DNA from: an uncultured Pseudomonadota bacterium
GTDB taxonomy: Bacteria > Bdellovibrionota_B > Oligoflexia > Oligoflexales > CAIYRB01
Reading direction: 5' to 3'
DNA: 64,000 nt
Assembly: GCA_903928445.1 (NCBI GenBank)
Contig: CAIYRB010000182.1
Span: forward strand, 32,417 to 96,416
Made by a program: the position numbers and the translations under genes. The notes under the pieces were generated by a model. That model did not search any database, was not told the origin of the DNA, and saw only the letters and a list, made by a program, of their open reading frames with translations. Positions 1 through 8,606 of the stretch are shown in pieces; position 1 is the first letter of the stretch, and each line of letters begins with the position of its first letter.

Positions 1-276
1 TGCGCCGATCTACTGCGCGACCCTGAAGCCAGTGTGCGCAAAGAGGCCGCCAAGGCGCTGAGCGCCGCCAGGGCGACTGGTGAGATAGCAGCGCTTGAGG
101 CCTATAGGCTACGCGTTCCGCTGCAGGAGCAGGTGGCCATCGATCCGCTGCTCAAAGGCCTGCGGAGCGGCGCCGCAACGCCTTTAAAAGCGCTGGAAGA
201 ACAGGTCAATACCTTGCAAACTAAGCTCAGATCGCTAAACGAAAGGCTACAAGACCTCGAAGATAAAGGCCGCTGA
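1..276 (+). CDS. C-terminal end of a HEAT-repeat protein (partial)
   Basis: The reading frame is open from the first base of the window and stops with TGA at 274-276, so only the last 91 residues are visible. The first part (LLRDPEASVRKEAAKAL) has the period and residue pattern of a HEAT repeat: acidic-Pro, then V-R/K, then Ala-Leu. The last 40 residues are rich in Leu, Gln, Glu and Lys in a heptad pattern and probably form a coiled coil. HEAT proteins are usually scaffolds, so no specific function can be assigned. The next gene starts 2 bases after the stop, which suggests co-transcription. Confidence 0.6.
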   Translation, partial: CADLLRDPEASVRKEAAKALSAARATGEIAALEAYRLRVPLQEQVAIDPLLKGLRSGAATPLKALEEQVNTLQTKLRSLNERLQDLEDKGR

Positions 277-278
277 TC

Positions 279-1085
279 ATGCCGACACTGAAGGCGACGT
301 CTGGTGATATCTATTACGAAGTCAACGGCCAAGGCCCCCCGCTCGTCCTGCTTCGCGGCTTGGGCCGCACAGTGCGTCACTGGCTTGGTTACGAAAAGGA
401 CTTGGCTGAGCAGGCCGGGGTGCAGGTGATTACGATCGACTTGCGCGGTATGGGAGGGTCGACGGCAACGGCCAAGTGGAGTCACTCGATCTTTGCGCAT
501 GCTGATGACGTCACGGCCGTCATGGACCACCTCAAGATCGATAAAGCGCACATCATGGGAGTGTCGCTTGGCGGGATGGTGACGCTGGCGCTTGGCATTA
601 AATTTCCGGCCAGGTGTCGTTCGTTGATCGTTATGAATACCAGCATCGCCGGCCAGGGCGTGTTGCGGTTATCGCCGCGGGCCGTGTTGACCTTGGCACA
701 GGCGGCGCGGTTTCGTGATGAGCGGTTTCATGCTCGTCTGGTTGATGTGTTGGTTTCGCCGTCTAGTCTGCCTGTCGCTAGGGCGAAGATCACACGTGAG
801 TACGCCGCCATTGCCAAGGACGAAGGCCTTTATTTTTGGATGGTGCTAAAGCAACTCGTTGCGGCGGCACGGTTTTTAGTCAAAAAAGATTTACAGCAGA
901 TGCAGGTGCCAACCTTGGTCCTCTATGGGACCGACGATCGGTTCGTGCCTAATACCAATAGCGAGAAGCTGGCGCAGCTTTTGCCTTGCGCCAGATTGCA
1001 GCCGATTGCTCAAGCTGGCCATGAAATCAGCTTGGATCGGCCGAAGGAATTGTCGCAGGCGGTAGCCGATTGGTTGCGAGGCTAA
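279..1085 (+). CDS. Alpha/beta-fold hydrolase
   Basis: This 268-residue protein has the full signature of the alpha/beta hydrolase superfamily. The nucleophile elbow GVSLGG puts the catalytic serine at about residue 96. The acid is in YGTDDRFVP (about Asp220) and the histidine is in AGHEIS (about His248). The oxyanion-hole region near residues 24-30 reads LLRGLGR, resembling the HG or RG motif of the family. There is no signal peptide, so it is probably cytoplasmic. The substrate cannot be told from sequence; esterase, lactonase or C-C hydrolase activities all occur in this family. It lies 2 bases after the HEAT-repeat gene and about 230 bases before fliK. Confidence 0.85.
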   Translation: MPTLKATSGDIYYEVNGQGPPLVLLRGLGRTVRHWLGYEKDLAEQAGVQVITIDLRGMGGSTATAKWSHSIFAHADDVTAVMDHLKIDKAHIMGVSLGGMVTLALGIKFPARCRSLIVMNTSIAGQGVLRLSPRAVLTLAQAARFRDERFHARLVDVLVSPSSLPVARAKITREYAAIAKDEGLYFWMVLKQLVAAARFLVKKDLQQMQVPTLVLYGTDDRFVPNTNSEKLAQLLPCARLQPIAQAGHEISLDRPKELSQAVADWLRG

Positions 1086-1223
1086 GGGCCGGTCCACAAT
1101 CAAGACCAACTTCGCTGACGCCCCGCTGGTGGCTGGGAAAGTTCTGCCGGTAGACGGGTCGACTTCGCCTAGCCGGAGCGCTCCCACCGGCGATAACCCA
1201 TTGAGTTTTATCGCGCGAGGCGG

Positions 1224-1239
1224 TGGCACGCTTCCTGCT
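1224..1239 (+). promoter_or_regulatory. Candidate sigma54 (RpoN) promoter upstream of fliK
   Basis: The sequence reads TGGCACG, four bases, then CTGCT. The RpoN -24/-12 consensus is TGGCACG-N4-TTGCT, so there is one mismatch (T to C) and the -24 GG and -12 GC dinucleotides have the required spacing. Transcription would start near base 1250, about 65 bases before the preferred fliK start. Sigma54 control of flagellar rod and hook genes is well known in many proteobacteria. No activator site was identified. Confidence 0.55.
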
Positions 1240-1316
1240 TATGTAGATGCGAGTCGTTCTATTTACCGAGATCGACCCGCCTCTAATCCTTGTCGGACTC
1301 AACGGAGAAAACTTTA

Positions 1317-3671
1317 GTGGCCGCTAGTCTCCTCACCTCGCAAAACCCCATGCCGATGACCGCGGCGCCAGCGCCGGAGGGCGCGCGCCTGAGTCAGCCG
1401 TCTGTGGTGCCGGCAGGTAAGGCGGGCAGCGGGCGGAGTTTTAGCGATGAGCTGATGAAGCCGAGCGCGGCTCCCAGTGGTAGCCAGCAAGCTACCCCAG
1501 TTGCGGCCGCAGGCACAGTGGTCAGGCCAACTCCCACCAAGAGTTTACAAGACGCCCAAGTCAGTGACTCGTCTACGACGGTTGATCAAGCACCGAAAAG
1601 GACTCTGGCGACTGTCAAACAAGACGTCGGTAAATCTCCCGCAGTCGCGATGTTAACCGGGAAACTCGATAGGCTTCCTGCAACCGACATTCCGGCTCTG
1701 GTGACGGGCAATAAATTCATCAATGACGCGCTATCGACCGATGAGATTCCCGAGTACCTAAACAAGCCGGCAGCTGTTGCCGACCTCGTTAAAGATCTTG
1801 GCCTGCCGCCTCAGGTGCTACAGCAGGTTCAGGCCGTCGGATTGGATGCTGGGCAAAAGGTCACGCCAAGTGCCTTTCTCAAGGCCATGGGCATTGACCC
1901 GCAGAGGGTGATGGCCGAGCTGACGCAACTAAAGGCCAATCTGCCGCTTGAAGGCTTGGCACCCTATATCAATCGGGCACAGGCGCTAAACCCCAAGGCT
2001 GCCGACCTGGTTGCGGCTGGTGCTCCGCAGCCGCAACCGTTGCTGCCGCAAACGGTGCAGCCAGTTCAAGTGGACCGGCTGGGTCAGTTAGGCCAGCAGC
2101 AAATTCCAGGGCCAACCCAGGTGACTCCGACGATCCCTGTGGCCGCTGAAGTGGATCCGATCGGCTTTGCCTGGATCGGCAAGCCGAATACGGTAACTCC
2201 AGCGCCGCTGGAGCCCAAGCCTTACCTTGGATTAAGCCCTGGTTTGCAGGCCCCGGCCGAAGTGTTATCCGAGCGGCCGAGCCAGTCCGAAGATCTGTCG
2301 CCTCAAGCTCTGCTGGCGGCCATGCAGGGATTGCCGAGAGCGCAACGGCCGACTTCTGACCTGCTCAAGGCGACTCCATGGACTCCCGCGGACGAGCGCG
2401 TGGTCGTCGCCGCGTCGATGCTTAGGGCGCCGAGTGGCGTAGATGACTCTCTTGAAGCCATCATCGCTAGAGCCAATCCAGATGGTTCTCTCGATGTCCT
2501 GACGCTGCAAGATGCCCCATTGACGCGTCCGAGTAACGACCTTGGCCAGCCTGCAACATTAAACAAGGCTTCTTTTGATGCCTTTGCCCAGCTCGGCGCA
2601 AAGATGCGGGCTGCTGATACGGTGGTGCTAGCAGACCCTGAGCTGCCGCAGCGAGCAGTGTCGTTAGACCCTTTTCTCAACGAACAAATTCTTAGCCGTA
2701 GCCTCGATGAATCAGGTAAACCCGAGGCGGCCTTTGCGCTGCTTAAGGGGCGAGCGAATGACCCAGGCGTGGTGATGATGCAGGTTAAAACCACGGAGAT
2801 CGCGGCAGTGATTCCGGCCTCAGGCTCCTCCCAGGGCGCACGTTTGGAGTCTCTCGATCAAAAGGCGCTGCTTCGCGACCTGATGGAAAATAACTCGAAT
2901 GGCTTTAGCATGACCAAGGCGGAGACGTTTAAGTTCGACGCGCCGCAAAGCTCGGCGCAGCCGCTGCAGGAACTGCGCCTGCAGTCACCAATGCTCGTTA
3001 TGAGCTCTGAGGAGAAGAATGGCGACCGCAACTCTTCGGGCGGCGAGCAGCCTGGCCGTGATCCTGGTCAGCAGTCTGAGCACGGCAAAGGACTCCGCGA
3101 GCTAGGCCTGAGTCTACACCAACCGCAGGCCCAGCAAACGCATACGACTAGTTTTGCAACGTCGGCCACCGTCGCTGTTGAGCCACTAACCGTTCAAAAT
3201 CGCTTCGATTTGATGCAGAAGGTGGTCAACCACGCGACGATGTTGTCAAAGCAGGGCGGCGGTACCGTGCGTCTCGACTTGAGTTCACCTGAGTTCGGAC
3301 CGCTTGAGTTGGCCCTAAATATGAACAAAGACAAGATCGATCTACGTGTACTCGCCGGTTCTGACCGCGCTCGTGATGCCATCGCCGCAGATCTAAACCA
3401 ACTAAAAGGCGCTCTTGCGATCCAAAATGTCCAGCTCGGCAAAGTCGAGGTCGGCGTGAATGGCCGGCAGCCACAGTCCCAGCAGCAATTTACTGGGATG
3501 AACCAGCAAGGCGGTCGGCAACAAATGGGTGGTCGGTCCCAGGATGAATGGCGGGGACAAGTCAGCGCGCCTCAGGTCAACCCTGTGAGTGCGGTCACAC
3601 GGCCGCGGGTACCGGCCGCGATGCTGCAAGGTCAAGTCAACGATCAAGGTAGGATCGCAGTGCGTGCCTGA
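1317..3671 (+). CDS. fliK: Flagellar hook-length control protein FliK
   Basis: FliK is a secreted molecular ruler that stops hook growth and switches the flagellar export apparatus to filament substrates. The conserved C-terminal hook-length domain lies at about 3184-3480, with the core GGGTVRLDLSSPEFGPLEL and a following region IDLRVLAGSDRARDAI. The long N-terminal part is rich in Pro, Gln, Ala and Ser, as is usual for the ruler region. The frame is open from TTG 1290, but GTG 1317 is preferred because GGAG lies 9 bases upstream; ATG 1350 is a third option. About 784 residues makes it a long FliK. flgD follows after 34 bases, and a sigma54-like site lies upstream. Confidence 0.85.
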   Translation: MAASLLTSQNPMPMTAAPAPEGARLSQPSVVPAGKAGSGRSFSDELMKPSAAPSGSQQATPVAAAGTVVRPTPTKSLQDAQVSDSSTTVDQAPKRTLATVKQDVGKSPAVAMLTGKLDRLPATDIPALVTGNKFINDALSTDEIPEYLNKPAAVADLVKDLGLPPQVLQQVQAVGLDAGQKVTPSAFLKAMGIDPQRVMAELTQLKANLPLEGLAPYINRAQALNPKAADLVAAGAPQPQPLLPQTVQPVQVDRLGQLGQQQIPGPTQVTPTIPVAAEVDPIGFAWIGKPNTVTPAPLEPKPYLGLSPGLQAPAEVLSERPSQSEDLSPQALLAAMQGLPRAQRPTSDLLKATPWTPADERVVVAASMLRAPSGVDDSLEAIIARANPDGSLDVLTLQDAPLTRPSNDLGQPATLNKASFDAFAQLGAKMRAADTVVLADPELPQRAVSLDPFLNEQILSRSLDESGKPEAAFALLKGRANDPGVVMMQVKTTEIAAVIPASGSSQGARLESLDQKALLRDLMENNSNGFSMTKAETFKFDAPQSSAQPLQELRLQSPMLVMSSEEKNGDRNSSGGEQPGRDPGQQSEHGKGLRELGLSLHQPQAQQTHTTSFATSATVAVEPLTVQNRFDLMQKVVNHATMLSKQGGGTVRLDLSSPEFGPLELALNMNKDKIDLRVLAGSDRARDAIAADLNQLKGALAIQNVQLGKVEVGVNGRQPQSQQQFTGMNQQGGRQQMGGRSQDEWRGQVSAPQVNPVSAVTRPRVPAAMLQGQVNDQGRIAVRA

Positions 3672-3705
3672 CCCGGTCATTAGTGGACGATGAGGATGAA
3701 CAGCC

Positions 3706-4914
3706 ATGAATGCAGCGACGGAAGCCAAATTTAAACCCTTCGAGTCACCCGCGACGCGCGACTTTAGCGATGCCAAGGTGAATGCGCCCGATGCAGCGAA
3801 AGCAGTGGATGGCGGAGCGCCTGATAAAGCTAGCTTTCGCGATATTCTGCTGAACTCGAATGATGATACCGCCCGCGAGCGCGTCGCACAGAAAAACGGC
3901 GATCAATTGCGCATGGCTAAGTCCGATGATGAGTTTGCCAAGATGATGGCGGCCAAAGCCAACCAAGGGGTGACGCGTAAGCCGCAAAACGAGTTGGACA
4001 AGGACGCCTTTTTGAAGCTGTTCGTGACGCAGATGCGCAACCAGGATCCTATGAGCCCCGACAACAGTTCACAGATGGCAGCGCAATTGGCGCAGTTCCA
4101 CGGTCTAGAGCAGATGATGAACGTCAATAAAAACCTCGAGAAGATGCAAAACGACGAAGCCCTTGGCCGAGCCGTCACCTTGCTTAACTTTGTCGGCAAG
4201 GACATCAAGCTGGATAACGGCAAGTTGATGGTCGAGGGTGGTAAAGTGGCCACTGATGCGAGCTTTAAACTCGATAGCGAGTCGGTGAAGACCGTGCTTG
4301 AAGTGCGCGACGGCGCCGGGGTGGTCGTTGCCAGTAAGGACTTAGGCCACGTGGCGCCGGGGGAAACCAAGCTTGAATGGAGCGGCGGTAATAAGAATGG
4401 CAAGCCGCTGTCCGACGGTGCCTACACCTTTAGCATTCAAGCCACGGATATGCAGGGTCAGACTTTAGCGGCACCGGTCTCCAGCACCCTCCAGGTCACC
4501 GGGGTTGATCTGCACGACGGCGGTGGTTCGTTTTACACCGCAGTGGGTAAAGTCGGTGTGCGCGAGGTGGCGTCCGTGGGTTCGCAAGGCTATAGCAAGG
4601 TTCGGCCGACAAGTGCTGAAAATCTTGTGCCACCATTAGCTGGTGATACCGCCGCCGAAGTGTCGCCGGCACCGGTTACTGTAGGACCGGTAGCAGCGCT
4701 GCAAAACACGCAGGCACCTGAACCTAAGCGTGCCGGCGCCGCCGCGACTGGACTAAACAGCAGTAGCTCTGGCGAGCAGACTGCGGCCCGGCTACCGATC
4801 TCCGTTCCTGGGCCGGTTCCCGCGGCGCAAGTCCCCGCGGTGAAAGTTGAAAAGCCCTCGCCGGTCCCCGTCAAATCCGATAAACTAGCGTCGGCAAAAG
4901 CCCAGAAGCCCTGA
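3706..4914 (+). CDS. flgD: Flagellar hook-capping protein FlgD, with long C-terminal extension
   Basis: FlgD caps the growing hook and is needed for FlgE assembly. The conserved N-terminal block is at residues about 98-150, with KDAFLKLFVTQMRNQDPMSP followed by a Gln/Met-rich helix ending in NVNKNLEKM. A FlgD Ig-like and tudor-like part follows, including PGETKLEWSGGNKNGKPLSDG. The usual length is about 220-270 residues; this one has 402. The extra roughly 110 residues at the end are Pro, Ala, Val and Lys rich with no recognisable fold. GAGGA 9 bases before ATG supports the start. flgE, the usual next gene, is absent. The stop overlaps the next start (ATGA). Confidence 0.88.
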   Translation: MNAATEAKFKPFESPATRDFSDAKVNAPDAAKAVDGGAPDKASFRDILLNSNDDTARERVAQKNGDQLRMAKSDDEFAKMMAAKANQGVTRKPQNELDKDAFLKLFVTQMRNQDPMSPDNSSQMAAQLAQFHGLEQMMNVNKNLEKMQNDEALGRAVTLLNFVGKDIKLDNGKLMVEGGKVATDASFKLDSESVKTVLEVRDGAGVVVASKDLGHVAPGETKLEWSGGNKNGKPLSDGAYTFSIQATDMQGQTLAAPVSSTLQVTGVDLHDGGGSFYTAVGKVGVREVASVGSQGYSKVRPTSAENLVPPLAGDTAAEVSPAPVTVGPVAALQNTQAPEPKRAGAAATGLNSSSSGEQTAARLPISVPGPVPAAQVPAVKVEKPSPVPVKSDKLASAKAQKP

Positions 4915-5561
4915 TGGGATCTATGCGTATTTATGTTTGCTGTAGTCTGCTGATTGTAGCGGCGTGCACAACCCCAGCGGTGGTACCAGTCCCCGCTACT
5001 GTTGCTGCTCCCGTGGCCCAAGCAACGGTGCCTGTAGTACCAGACGCGCCCTCAGTCGCCGAATGTCCGATTCGCAACACCGTTTGCACGATGGATTACA
5101 ACCCGATGGTTTGTTCCGTCGCAGCCTATGCTGGTAAGGCCCAGTCTGTTGCCGAGCAGTCCATCGCTTGGGGGCCCAATGGCTGCGCTGCGAAACTAAA
5201 CCTGCATCGTCAAATTTGTGCTGCAGGCCTTTTGCCGTCAAAGCTTGGTGAAGTCCAGTGCGTCCCGGACGCGAGCAACGGCCATTGTCCACCGGCAAGC
5301 GCGGTGTGTCGGGAGCATGGTCAGCCGACCAATTGCCGCGCAGATGCCTACGGCAGCCAACATCTAAATCCTGATTTGGCGGTCAAAACAGCTGGGGCCA
5401 GCGAGTGCGAGGCTAAGGCCAAGCTGAATAAGGAAGCCTGCAGGCGCAATCTTGACCCAGAAAGGCTTGCTGCCATCACCTGTAGCGCTCAGGTGCCAGC
5501 CCCGCACACACCTGCGGCTGTGCCTGCATCGACGCCCAATGTAAATGGAGCGGCAAAATGA
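4914..5561 (+). CDS. Cys-rich repeat lipoprotein of unknown function
   Basis: The first 18 residues form a lipoprotein signal ending in the lipobox VAAC (Cys18), so the mature protein is probably anchored to a membrane facing the periplasm. After an Ala/Pro/Val linker there are two related units of about 65 residues, at roughly residues 47-115 and 124-190. Each has the pattern C-x6-C, then a Tyr- or Pro-containing loop, then C-x5-LN-x3-C and a final L-x-P-x2-L-x3-x-C. The regular cysteines suggest disulfide-bonded repeats. The start overlaps the flgD stop (ATGA) and the stop overlaps the next start, so it is translationally coupled on both sides. I do not recognise the family. Confidence 0.75.
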   Translation: MGSMRIYVCCSLLIVAACTTPAVVPVPATVAAPVAQATVPVVPDAPSVAECPIRNTVCTMDYNPMVCSVAAYAGKAQSVAEQSIAWGPNGCAAKLNLHRQICAAGLLPSKLGEVQCVPDASNGHCPPASAVCREHGQPTNCRADAYGSQHLNPDLAVKTAGASECEAKAKLNKEACRRNLDPERLAAITCSAQVPAPHTPAAVPASTPNVNGAAK

Positions 5562-6070
5562 GGTGGATCAAGGCTCCATGGTCCTGGTTGTGGTTTTGGC
5601 TTTGCTTTGCGGCGCCGTTGCAAGCCGAGGATCTAGTCGGGGTGGTTTACGTCAGCGGCGGCGATCTTCATACCGAGACGCATATCGATGTAGATAAGAG
5701 TCACCAGGGTCCTAAATTGTGCCCGGGTGAGCTCGACTACCGGATCCGCCACCTGAGCCAGCTACAGGTGCGAACGGTGGGCACCTGGCAGTTGCTTCAG
5801 GGTGGGGTTAAAGACTGCTTTGCGGCATCGTCGTTTCAGGTTTTGCGCATGGTAGGCGGTCGCGAGGCTGCGGTGGGTCGGCTTAGCGCCGCCGCAGACG
5901 GTGGCTATTTGCTCACTGGGAACGACGGAAAAATCGTACGTCTAGCCGATCTGACACCGCGCTTGCGGCAGATGATGGGGGAGCAAGTGATCCTCGATCT
6001 CAAGCCGATGGCCAATCCGGCGATCGCCGAGGTTAATAAGGTCGTCGTGAGCTACCGTCGCTATCCCTGA
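5558..6070 (+). CDS. Secreted protein of unknown function, paralogue of the gene at 7985
   Basis: This 170-residue protein starts with a signal peptide ending near LQAED, so the mature form is probably periplasmic. It shares a clear pattern with the product of 7985-8536: GP-x-LC, then RIRHL, then G-x-WQ, GG-x3-CF-x-A, VLRM-x2-GR-x-A-x-VG, and a C-terminal V-x-Y ending in (Y/F)P. Both have two conserved cysteines, which may form a disulfide. The two copies flank a zinc-protease-like lipoprotein gene. No known domain was recognised. Its ATG overlaps the stop of the upstream Cys-rich lipoprotein gene (ATGA). Confidence 0.75.
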   Translation: MRWIKAPWSWLWFWLCFAAPLQAEDLVGVVYVSGGDLHTETHIDVDKSHQGPKLCPGELDYRIRHLSQLQVRTVGTWQLLQGGVKDCFAASSFQVLRMVGGREAAVGRLSAAADGGYLLTGNDGKIVRLADLTPRLRQMMGEQVILDLKPMANPAIAEVNKVVVSYRRYP

Positions 6071-6143
6071 TTTGACGTCTTAGCGTCAATTGGTCCATCA
6101 TTTGGTGGTTAGCAATTTGTTTGGTCAAAACGAAGGAGTTGGC

Positions 6144-7970
6144 ATGCATGGACTGAGAATGAATCGAGTCGCGACGCTGCTGGCCCTAGGCGGCGCTCTG
6201 CATGCTTGCGGCAATACCGATAAGAAAGACAAGGAACCGACGGTTACGTCAACGACAGCCGTGGCTGGCAAGGGTTCGGTGGCGACCGCAAGTGGCGGCC
6301 TGGCGTCGATCGATTTTTCTGCGGCCGCGGTTGGTTCGCAGTTCGTCCTGATGCCGGTGATTTTAGGTGATGTGGCGACGGTCACCGGCGCGGGCGATCA
6401 GAAGTTTACCCTAACGTTGTCCGTGGCTGCGGCGGCCGCTAGCTCCAAGCTACTGGACTCCGAACCGGAGGTGCAAGCGTCCGGGGCAACGGCCACGGGG
6501 TTGATACCGGCCATGAACTGGCGGCAAAAAGACGACGCACTGAGGACTCTTCTCAACCGCTTCGAGCCTCGCCTTGGGGCTGCACAGGGCGATGATTTTT
6601 GGCGCTTGGCGAAGCGTGTGGATGCAGTGGACGCTGCGAGCTTTGCCGCGACGGATGGCCCTGGAGAAGTCGAATCGATGTACCGCAGTGCGGCCCGTTC
6701 GGAGGCAACGCGGCCTAGGTTGGGGGCGGCCCGCTTTAACCTAACCAGCAGTAGCTGCCCAAGTGCTGGAGGCACCGTTGCGGTCCCCAACGCCTCCTTG
6801 GTGCCGACCGACAAAATTATTCCGTCGGCTGCAACCTCGGTGGTCAGCACTGCGGACTACTGCATCGTTTACCTGTCGGATCCTGTCACCGGAGGCGACA
6901 AGGCGACGATCGAAGCGTCGATCAAAGAGGTGATACGTCGCTACAAAGAGGTGATTTATAATGATCCCTTTGCCGCGGTTAATGGTTATACCTTTAAACC
7001 GATCTTTACGATCGTCGACTTTTCCGATACCAAGCTGTGGCCAAACCTAGCCGCCCTGCAGGTGTCGGGGGCCTTTATCGCCAAGATGTCCGATGATACG
7101 GCTGATACCGTTGGCACGAATATGCCGATGATTTACATGGCGTCTGACATCAGTAAGGTCGGTAAAAACGTCGGCGCAGCCGTTGACGCCGCCAAAAATA
7201 AGCGCTTATGGCACGGCACGATTGCCCATGAGATGCAGCATGCGATTATGAACTACTTCCGCGCGCGCAAGGTGTCGGCTGATCCGAAAAAGTGGACCTT
7301 GGAGACGGCGGAGGTCGATGAAGGAATTGCGCACTATGTCGAGGACTTGTTTGGACATGGCGGAGAAAACTTCGATGACTTTGCCAAAACCTTTTTGACC
7401 ACCTGGTACGACAAGGATCTCGTCAATCCAGTGCTTTCCGCTGCCGAGGACTTGGCTTTGAACCGGGGCGCTGCGCAGACTCTCATCTATTACCTAATCA
7501 GCCAAAAGGGTGGCGTGACCTTTACCAATGGGGTGGCGAGTGGAGGAGACGGCTTGAAGTACCTTGCCGAAGTCGTCAAGGGCGCGACCCATGTCGGACC
7601 GCAGAATTTAGCTGAAAAGTTTGGCGGTGCTTGGACTGATGCCATCAGCAATTATTTTGGTGCTCTGGCGATCGATGGGTCGGGTATTAGCGACACGGAT
7701 CCGAAATACACGGTTCAGGACCCGCAAAAGGCGACTAACCTGATCGGAGAGACCGATCACTCCTACGGCATGCACTATAATAATTTTTCGGACCTGCCAA
7801 AGGCGCACACTTGGACTGAGGTCGCAAAAGATGCGGTGACTACACCGGAGCTGCAATACTATGCGACCTGTCCTTACCTATACACGGTGACGGATAGCAC
7901 TCTGAAAGTCGGTTTTAAGACCAAAGATACCTTGCCAAATACGGCCGTGGCGGTGGTTCAAATTAAATAG
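6144..7970 (+). CDS. Predicted zinc metalloprotease lipoprotein (M30-like)
   Basis: The protein has a lipoprotein signal with lipobox LHAC (Cys22) and about 608 residues. Residues 362-366 read HEMQH, a match to the HExxH zinc-binding motif, and a DEGIAHYVE segment places a possible third ligand, Glu393, 27 residues after the second histidine. This arrangement fits gluzincin-type metalloproteases; the closest type I know is the M30 hyicolysin-like family. The N-terminal 200 residues are Ala/Ser/Thr rich and probably non-catalytic. The frame opens at 6090, but ATG 6144 is preferred because GAAGGAG lies 5 bases upstream and the signal begins there. It probably cleaves proteins at the cell surface or in the periplasm; the substrate is unknown. 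Confidence 0.78.
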   Translation: MHGLRMNRVATLLALGGALHACGNTDKKDKEPTVTSTTAVAGKGSVATASGGLASIDFSAAAVGSQFVLMPVILGDVATVTGAGDQKFTLTLSVAAAAASSKLLDSEPEVQASGATATGLIPAMNWRQKDDALRTLLNRFEPRLGAAQGDDFWRLAKRVDAVDAASFAATDGPGEVESMYRSAARSEATRPRLGAARFNLTSSSCPSAGGTVAVPNASLVPTDKIIPSAATSVVSTADYCIVYLSDPVTGGDKATIEASIKEVIRRYKEVIYNDPFAAVNGYTFKPIFTIVDFSDTKLWPNLAALQVSGAFIAKMSDDTADTVGTNMPMIYMASDISKVGKNVGAAVDAAKNKRLWHGTIAHEMQHAIMNYFRARKVSADPKKWTLETAEVDEGIAHYVEDLFGHGGENFDDFAKTFLTTWYDKDLVNPVLSAAEDLALNRGAAQTLIYYLISQKGGVTFTNGVASGGDGLKYLAEVVKGATHVGPQNLAEKFGGAWTDAISNYFGALAIDGSGISDTDPKYTVQDPQKATNLIGETDHSYGMHYNNFSDLPKAHTWTEVAKDAVTTPELQYYATCPYLYTVTDSTLKVGFKTKDTLPNTAVAVVQIK

Positions 7971-7984
7971 GGAGGCGCAAGACT

Positions 7985-8536
7985 ATGAACATTCGTCCAT
8001 GGCTCCTCACCTTGCTAGTCTGTGGTTTCGCAGGTCCGGCTTGGGCCGATGAGATCGAAGGATTGGTTCGTGTGGTGGGGCGGTCCTTTGATGCCCAGAC
8101 CTTGATTACGCCGGAAAAGGAGACTCTGGGGCCGCAGCTTTGCGGCTCGGATTTGGAGCAACGCATTCGCCACTTGACGCCACTAGTCGTCAAGGTTTCG
8201 GGTCGGTGGCAAACGAAAAAAGGCGGTCAGCGGGAGTGCTTTGTCGCCGACGATGTTAAAGTCTTAAGAATGTCGAGCGGCCGCGATGCCCTGGTTGGTA
8301 GCCTGGTCGTCAAGGACGGCGTCTACTCCGTCAGCGGCGAAGGTGGCAAGGTCATCACTCTTAGTGATGTTCCGCCTGGCCTAAAGAAATTGGTTGGCAA
8401 AAAAGTCATCGTCGACGGCAAGTCACCCGAGGACCCAGCCCCAGCAGCTAAGCCGGTGGCGGCGACAGGGGTCAAGGACGATGCTGCGGTAAAGTCGGGT
8501 GTCAAGGTCGTGATCACCTATCAGGCCTTTCCTTAA
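7985..8536 (+). CDS. Secreted protein of unknown function, paralogue of the gene at 5558
   Basis: This 183-residue protein has a signal peptide ending at about AWADE. It repeats the motif order seen in the product of 5558-6070: GP-x-LC, RIRHL, G-x-WQ, GG-x3-CF-x-A, VLRM-x2-GR-x-A-x-VG, GK, and a C-terminal V-x-TYQAFP. An Ala/Pro/Lys-rich insertion of about 20 residues sits before the last strand and is missing from the paralogue. GGGAGG 9 bases before ATG gives a strong ribosome site. It follows the metalloprotease gene by 14 bases. Function is unknown; pairing with the protease suggests partner, inhibitor or substrate roles, but nothing shows which. Confidence 0.75.
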   Translation: MNIRPWLLTLLVCGFAGPAWADEIEGLVRVVGRSFDAQTLITPEKETLGPQLCGSDLEQRIRHLTPLVVKVSGRWQTKKGGQRECFVADDVKVLRMSSGRDALVGSLVVKDGVYSVSGEGGKVITLSDVPPGLKKLVGKKVIVDGKSPEDPAPAAKPVAATGVKDDAAVKSGVKVVITYQAFP

Positions 8537-8606
8537 GGTAGTAGAGTCTGGGGCGGCCAGAGCTTTGTTGAACAGGCGCACGTTTGTGCCACTTCGGAGG
8601 TTGAAG

